Shown piece after piece: positions 60,219 to 64,000 of a stretch of DNA of 64,000 bases. The stretch comes from Rickettsiales bacterium (GTDB lineage Bacteria > Pseudomonadota > Alphaproteobacteria > Rickettsiales > SXRF01), in contig JAWKXN010000001.1 in the NCBI GenBank assembly GCA_041396965.1, positions 496,001-560,000 on the forward strand, in the 5' to 3' direction. Position 1 is the first letter of the stretch, and every line of letters starts with the position of its first letter. A program made the translations under genes and the position numbers. The notes beneath the pieces are model-generated. The model made no database searches. It was not told the DNA's origin and was given only the letters and a program-made list of their open reading frames with translations.

Positions 60219-60623
60219 ATGGCGACTGAATCTACAAAGAAAGAGCAATCAGAAAAGGCTAAGGCAAAGAAATCTCCCGCTAAAGCGGAAAGCACCGCCA
60301 AAAAAACAGCTAAAAAGGTTGATAGTAAAAAAACTGAGCCTAAAAAAGTGGAATCTGTGCCTGCTGCGAAGCCTAAAACCTTCAGAGGGTTTTCTAATAG
60401 CAATAAAGCTGATGCGGAAAGGGAAAGTAAGAGGACAACTGCTGGTAAAATTAAGGTAACCCAGATGGTTGGTACTATCGGTCGTAAGGCTGATCAGCGG
60501 GCTACTCTTGTCGGTCTTGGTCTTAATAAGCGCCACAGAAGTCGTGTTCTTGAGGATACACCATCTATACGTGGTATGATCTACAAGGTTCGTCACTTGG
60601 TAAAAGTTGAGTCTGTTGGTTAA
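60219..60623 (+). CDS. rpmD: 50S ribosomal protein uL30 with long Lys/Ala-rich N-terminal extension
   Basis: 134 residues, about twice the usual 60. Only the last 60 (IKVTQMVGTIGRKADQRATL, LNKRHRSRVLEDTPSIRGMI) form uL30. The first 74 are Lys/Ala/Ser/Glu-rich (KKSPAKAESTAKKTAKKV), like histone H1 tails and probably disordered. The ATG lies four bases after the rpsE stop, with AAGGAG just before, so this start is well supported; a start nearer the uL30 core would lack such a site. Standard place between rpsE and rplO. Confidence 0.93.
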   Translation: MATESTKKEQSEKAKAKKSPAKAESTAKKTAKKVDSKKTEPKKVESVPAAKPKTFRGFSNSNKADAERESKRTTAGKIKVTQMVGTIGRKADQRATLVGLGLNKRHRSRVLEDTPSIRGMIYKVRHLVKVESVG

Positions 60624-60663
60624 CTATAGTTGATTGGTAATGTAAGTTTTTAGGAATAAGAAG

Positions 60664-61119
60664 ATGCAGTTAAATGAGTTAAAAGATAATGATGGAGCTA
60701 GGCACCGTAAAATGCGTGTTGGACGTGGTATAGGCTCTGGTAAGGGTAAGACATGTGGTCGTGGTGGCAAAGGTCAAACCGCGCGTACTGGTGTTCGCAT
60801 CAATGGTTTTGAAGGTGGTCAGACTCCTATACATCGTCGTCTTCCTAAGCGTGGATTTAATAACTACACACGTCATGAATATGAGGTGGTGAATCTTGGT
60901 TCTATCCAAAAAGCGATTGATAATGGCAAGCTTAAGGCAGGCGATATCGGTCTTAATGAGCTAAAAGAGTCAGGATTGGTTCGTAAAACCGCCACTGAGG
61001 TAAAACTTCTTGCCAAAGGTGAATTATCAGCAAAAGTAAATATTACTGTTAAGTTTGTCTCAGATAGTGCTAAGAATGCTATTGAAAAAAATGGTGGTAA
61101 AATTATATTATCAGCATAA
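60664..61119 (+). CDS. rplO: 50S ribosomal protein uL15
   Basis: 151 residues. LNELKDNDGARHRKMRVGRG and GRGGKGQTARTGVRINGFEGG are diagnostic. Late-assembly protein of the 50S. A 135-bp gap separates it from secY, longer than the other gaps in the operon. Confidence 0.97.
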   Translation: MQLNELKDNDGARHRKMRVGRGIGSGKGKTCGRGGKGQTARTGVRINGFEGGQTPIHRRLPKRGFNNYTRHEYEVVNLGSIQKAIDNGKLKAGDIGLNELKESGLVRKTATEVKLLAKGELSAKVNITVKFVSDSAKNAIEKNGGKIILSA

Positions 61120-61254
61120 GTTGTAAAACTTATTTATATACTAGTTTTGAGTAATTTTTATTCATAATGAGTATAGCTGTGTATTTTGTTAGAAATTTCA
61201 GTTACGATTTTTCTGGTCTGTATCTGGTCTGTAATTTAATAGAATGGTTTTAAT

Positions 61255-62583
61255 ATGACATCAGCCGCTGAGCGTTTTGCTAGTAATATGAATTTCAGCA
61301 CCTTCTCAAAAGCGACTGAACTGAAAAAACGTTTATGGTTTGTGCTGGGTGCCTTAATCGTATATCGTATAGGAACTTACATACCAGTCCCAGGAATTGA
61401 CCCTAATATACTAGCTGAGATTTTTGAAAGACACCAAGGTGGTGTTATCGGAGTATTCAATATGTTCTCTGGTGGCGGTTTATCTCGTATGTCTATTTTT
61501 GCCCTTGCTGTTATGCCTTATATATCTGCTTCAATTATAATGCAGATATTCTCCTATGCTATACCATCGCTTGCCGCTCTTAAAAAGGATGGTGAGGCTG
61601 GGCAAAGAAAGATAAACCAATATACTAGGTATGGAACAGTGTTTCTTGCCGCTTTGCAAGGATATGGTATTGCGGTGGGGCTTGAGGGAATGACCGGAAG
61701 CAGAGGTTCCGCGGTTATGGATCCGGGTGCTTTTTTTAGGTTTACCACGACTGTTACCTTAATTGGTGGTACCATGTTTCTGATGTGGCTTGGTGAGCAA
61801 GTGACCGCTCGCGGTATCGGGAATGGTATTTCTTTAATAATTTTCGCCGGTATTGTAGCAAACCTGCCAAGTGCTATCGGTCAGACTTTTGAACTAGGTC
61901 GTACTGGTGAGCTCTCCACACCTTTTGTGTTATTGATAATTCTTGTTGTGCTAGCTCTTATCGCCCTAATAGTTTTTATTGAAAGCGCGCAGAGAAGAGT
62001 GGTAATCCAATACCCAAGAAGACAAATGGGAGATCGGGAAGCTAACCATATGCCGCTTAAAATTAATACTGCCGGTGTTATTCCGCCAATATTCGCTAGC
62101 TCGCTACTCCTATTTCCGCTTACGATAGCTAGTTTTAACGCTGAAGGAGGCGGTGTTTTGCAAACTATAAGCGCTTACCTCGCTCATGGTGAGCCATTAT
62201 ACATAGTTTCGTATGTAGGGCTTATAGTGTTTTTTAGTTTTTTCTACACATCTGTTGTATTTAACGCGGAGGACACAGCGGATAATCTTAAGAAGAACGG
62301 AGGTTTCATCGCTGGTGTAAGACCAGGGAAGCAGACTGCTGATTATCTTAGTTTTATCCTTACTAGGCTTACTGCGGTTGGCGCTATATACATGTCTTTG
62401 GTTTGTGTTATGCCTGAGATATTTGTCGCTAAATATTCTGTTCCTTTCCAGCTTGGTGGGACTGGACTTCTAATTGTCGTAAATGTGGTTATTGATTTCG
62501 TGACTCAGGTACAGTCGCATCTATTTTCACACCAATATGAGGGGTTAATTAAAAAAGCTCGTTTGAAAGGCAGGATTAAATGA
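61255..62583 (+). CDS. secY: Preprotein translocase subunit SecY
   Basis: 442 residues with ten membrane spans. LKKRLWFVLGALIVYRIGTYIPVPGID, the plug-region GGGLSRMSIFALAVMPYISASI and the cytosolic-loop GVRPGKQTADYL are standard. It forms the Sec channel with SecE and SecG. No clear Shine-Dalgarno; the leader has a direct repeat of ATCTGGTCTGTA-like phrase (TCTGGTCTGTATCTGGTCTG, about 61214-61233). Stop overlaps the adk start by four bases. Confidence 0.97.
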   Translation: MTSAAERFASNMNFSTFSKATELKKRLWFVLGALIVYRIGTYIPVPGIDPNILAEIFERHQGGVIGVFNMFSGGGLSRMSIFALAVMPYISASIIMQIFSYAIPSLAALKKDGEAGQRKINQYTRYGTVFLAALQGYGIAVGLEGMTGSRGSAVMDPGAFFRFTTTVTLIGGTMFLMWLGEQVTARGIGNGISLIIFAGIVANLPSAIGQTFELGRTGELSTPFVLLIILVVLALIALIVFIESAQRRVVIQYPRRQMGDREANHMPLKINTAGVIPPIFASSLLLFPLTIASFNAEGGGVLQTISAYLAHGEPLYIVSYVGLIVFFSFFYTSVVFNAEDTADNLKKNGGFIAGVRPGKQTADYLSFILTRLTAVGAIYMSLVCVMPEIFVAKYSVPFQLGGTGLLIVVNVVIDFVTQVQSHLFSHQYEGLIKKARLKGRIK

Positions 62584-63242
62584 AAATAATTCTACTTGGT
62601 CCTCCTGGTGCCGGAAAAGGTACTCAGGCGCAATATCTTCAAAATAAATTATCAATAGCCAAGCTTTCAACTGGCGATATGTTGCGCGCTGCTGTTGCCT
62701 CTGGTAGCGATATCGGTACGAAAGCTAAGGATATTATGGATAACGGTGGACTTGTTCCAGATGAATTGGTGCTTGATTTGATTCGTGAGCGAATAAAACA
62801 GTCTGATTGTGTCAATGGTTTTATATTGGATGGTTTTCCACGCACATTAAAACAGGCGGAGTCTCTGGATGATATGCTTGAAGGTGAGGGGGCAGCCATA
62901 GATTGTGTTATAGAGATAAAGATTAATGATGAGGCTCTTGTAAAACGTATAGCTGGAAGATTTTCCTGTTCTGGCTGTGGCGCTGGCTATCACGATAGCT
63001 TCAAGAAACCTCAAAAAGACGGGGTTTGTGATGAATGTGGCGCTACTGATTTCACCCGCCGTGCTGACGATAATGCTGGTACGGTAGCAAAACGCTTAGA
63101 GGCTTATCACCAGCAAACAGCCCCATTATTGCCTTATTATCGGCAAAAAGGGATGCTAGAATCTGTCGATGGAATGGCTGAAATTGGTGACGTTACCAAA
63201 AGTATTGATGATATTTTGAAAATAGTGAAAAAAAATAGATAA
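62580..63242 (+). CDS. adk: Adenylate kinase, zinc-lid type
   Basis: 220 residues. P-loop LGPPGAGKGTQAQYLQ, FILDGFPRTLKQAESLD, and a lid with four Cys as CSGCG and CDECG, the zinc-binding form. It converts AMP and ATP to two ADP. Start overlaps the secY stop, so it is coupled, as usual in the spc region. Confidence 0.97.
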   Translation: MKIILLGPPGAGKGTQAQYLQNKLSIAKLSTGDMLRAAVASGSDIGTKAKDIMDNGGLVPDELVLDLIRERIKQSDCVNGFILDGFPRTLKQAESLDDMLEGEGAAIDCVIEIKINDEALVKRIAGRFSCSGCGAGYHDSFKKPQKDGVCDECGATDFTRRADDNAGTVAKRLEAYHQQTAPLLPYYRQKGMLESVDGMAEIGDVTKSIDDILKIVKKNR

Positions 63243-63248
63243 AACATA

Positions 63249-63276
63249 TTGACGGAAGCGATAATTTCCCTATTAT
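63249..63276 (+). promoter_or_regulatory. Candidate sigma-70 promoter for rpsM and following genes
   Basis: TTGACG at 63249-63254, 16-base spacer, TATTAT at 63271-63276: the best housekeeping promoter match in the window, in the 101-bp gap between adk and rpsM. It could give the alpha operon (rpsM, rpsK, rpoA and others) its own transcription start in addition to read-through. Confidence 0.5.
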
Positions 63277-63343
63277 CCTTCCTCTTCTTGACTATTTTTT
63301 GTGATTTATTAATTTGTAATTTGTTAATTTAAGAGGTTTTTTT

Positions 63344-63721
63344 GTGGCTCGTATTGCTGGTGTAAATATACCTTCTGGGAAGCGTATTGATGTGGCGCTT
63401 ACCTACATTTATGGTATTGGAAGTGCTAAATCCGCACAAATATGTGAAAAGGCTGGATTGTCGCCTGAAAAGCGGGTGCATCAACTGTCTGAGTCTGAGG
63501 TAATACAGGTGCGTGAGATTATTGACCGTGATTATATGGTTGAAGGTGATCTTCGTCGTGAAATATCCATGAATATTAAAAGATTGGTTGATTTAGGGTG
63601 TTATCGTGGTTTGCGTCACAGGAAGAAGTTGCCGGTGAGAGGGCAGCGTACTCATACTAACGCCCGTACTCGTAAGGGTAAGGCGAAGCCGATAGCTGGT
63701 AAAAAAATAGCAAGTAAATAG
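63344..63721 (+). CDS. rpsM: 30S ribosomal protein uS13
   Basis: 125 residues from a GTG start with AAGAGG before it. ARIAGVNIPSGKRIDVALTYIYGIG and HRKKLPVRGQRTHTNARTRKG are diagnostic. It contacts uS19 and the tRNAs in the 30S head. First gene of the alpha portion, after a candidate promoter. Confidence 0.97.
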   Translation: MARIAGVNIPSGKRIDVALTYIYGIGSAKSAQICEKAGLSPEKRVHQLSESEVIQVREIIDRDYMVEGDLRREISMNIKRLVDLGCYRGLRHRKKLPVRGQRTHTNARTRKGKAKPIAGKKIASK

Positions 63722-63748
63722 TAAATAGTTAGTTGAAAAGGAATAAAA

Positions 63749-64000
63749 ATGGCAGCTAAAGAAGCGGGTGCCGCGAGGCTTAAGAAACGTGAGCGTAAAA
63801 ATATAACCACAGGTGTGGCTCATGTTAATGCATCTTTTAATAACACTATCATAACGATAACCGATATGCAGGGCAATACTGTGTCATGGTCGTCTGCTGG
63901 ACACCACGGTTTTAAGGGATCTCGTAAGGCTACTCCGTACGCCGCGCAAGTAACCGCTGAGGATGCTGGTAGAAAAGCTCAGGAGCATGGTATGAAAACC
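63749..64000 (+). CDS. rpsK: 30S ribosomal protein uS11, 3' end outside window
   Basis: 84 codons to the right edge. NITTGVAHVNASFNNTIITI, MQGNTVSWSSAG and FKGSRKATPYAAQVTAEDA are diagnostic of uS11. AAAAGGA lies before the ATG. The full protein is usually about 130 residues, so roughly 45 are cut off. 27 bases after rpsM. Confidence 0.96.
   Translation, partial: MAAKEAGAARLKKRERKNITTGVAHVNASFNNTIITITDMQGNTVSWSSAGHHGFKGSRKATPYAAQVTAEDAGRKAQEHGMKT

Noticed and set aside
61200..61240. Direct repeat of TCTGGTCTGTA before secY as a regulatory site
   Set aside because: Only two short copies with no dyad or known operator; not enough to call.
1..64000. CRISPR array, rRNA or tRNA genes, prophage
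   Set aside because: No regularly spaced repeats, no rRNA stretches, no cloverleaf with T-loop and no phage structural genes were seen; a computed tRNA scan would settle the tRNA point.

Overview
The window reads as a piece of chromosome from an AT-rich alphaproteobacterium. Support comes from gene order and gene types: ptsP / lysC-nitronate monooxygenase / ubiG, then a RodZ-like gene, ispG, hisS, prfA, prmC, a DUF4167 gene and clpB; a PhaR-type polyhydroxyalkanoate regulator; a fused MaoC-phosphotransacetylase followed by acetate kinase; an alphaproteobacterial-type DksA lacking most zinc cysteines; and one str-S10-spc ribosomal supercluster with tuf directly in front of rpsJ. Intergenic DNA is very AT-rich, many genes overlap by 1-4 bases, and sdhCDA stands without sdhB, a layout I recall from Rickettsiales. 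Gene content (lysC, PHA genes, queD, a prepilin) is richer than in strongly reduced Rickettsia. Placement below class level is a guess.

Layout. 1-8.7 kb: carbon storage and acyl metabolism (PhaC-like hydrolase cut by the left edge, acyl-CoA dehydrogenase, phaR, MaoC-PTA fusion, ackA), interrupted by an unknown small gene, a RelE/XRE-type toxin-antitoxin pair and an orphan ABC ATPase. 8.9-11.6 kb: clpS-clpA. 11.7-17.7 kb: accessory stretch with a 608-residue protein built of repeated modules, a HIT protein and a three-gene surface-sugar operon. 17.8-24.5 kb: sdhCDA, pdxH, queD, dksA, an insertion sequence with perfect ends and target duplication, rimM and rpsP. 24.6-33.2 kb: ptsP, nitronate monooxygenase, lysC, rimI-like, TPR, ubiG, RodZ-like, ispG. 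33.2-37.0 kb: an accessory island between ispG and hisS (two tandem paralogous unknown proteins, a 90-nt nested hairpin, a Phd/VapC pair, a second GT-C-like membrane protein). 37.0-43.8 kb: hisS-prfA-prmC, DUF4167, clpB. 44.0-46.8 kb: an orphan prepilin and an M23 endopeptidase. 47.1-64.0 kb: rpsL, rpsG, fusA, tuf and S10-spc genes through secY, adk, rpsM and the start of rpsK.

The items that best repay a second look are not a single new system. They are: a possible family of beta-alpha modules seen in the 608-residue protein and perhaps in the two ispG-hisS paralogs; two structural intergenic repeat families, one of three composite palindromic elements with a GAAA-containing loop and one of two hairpin terminator-like elements with compensating base changes; a MITE-like nested hairpin; an apparently recent IS whose transposase start seems frameshifted in an A-run; and a Lys/Ala-rich extension on ribosomal protein uL30. 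No tRNA, rRNA or CRISPR array was seen.
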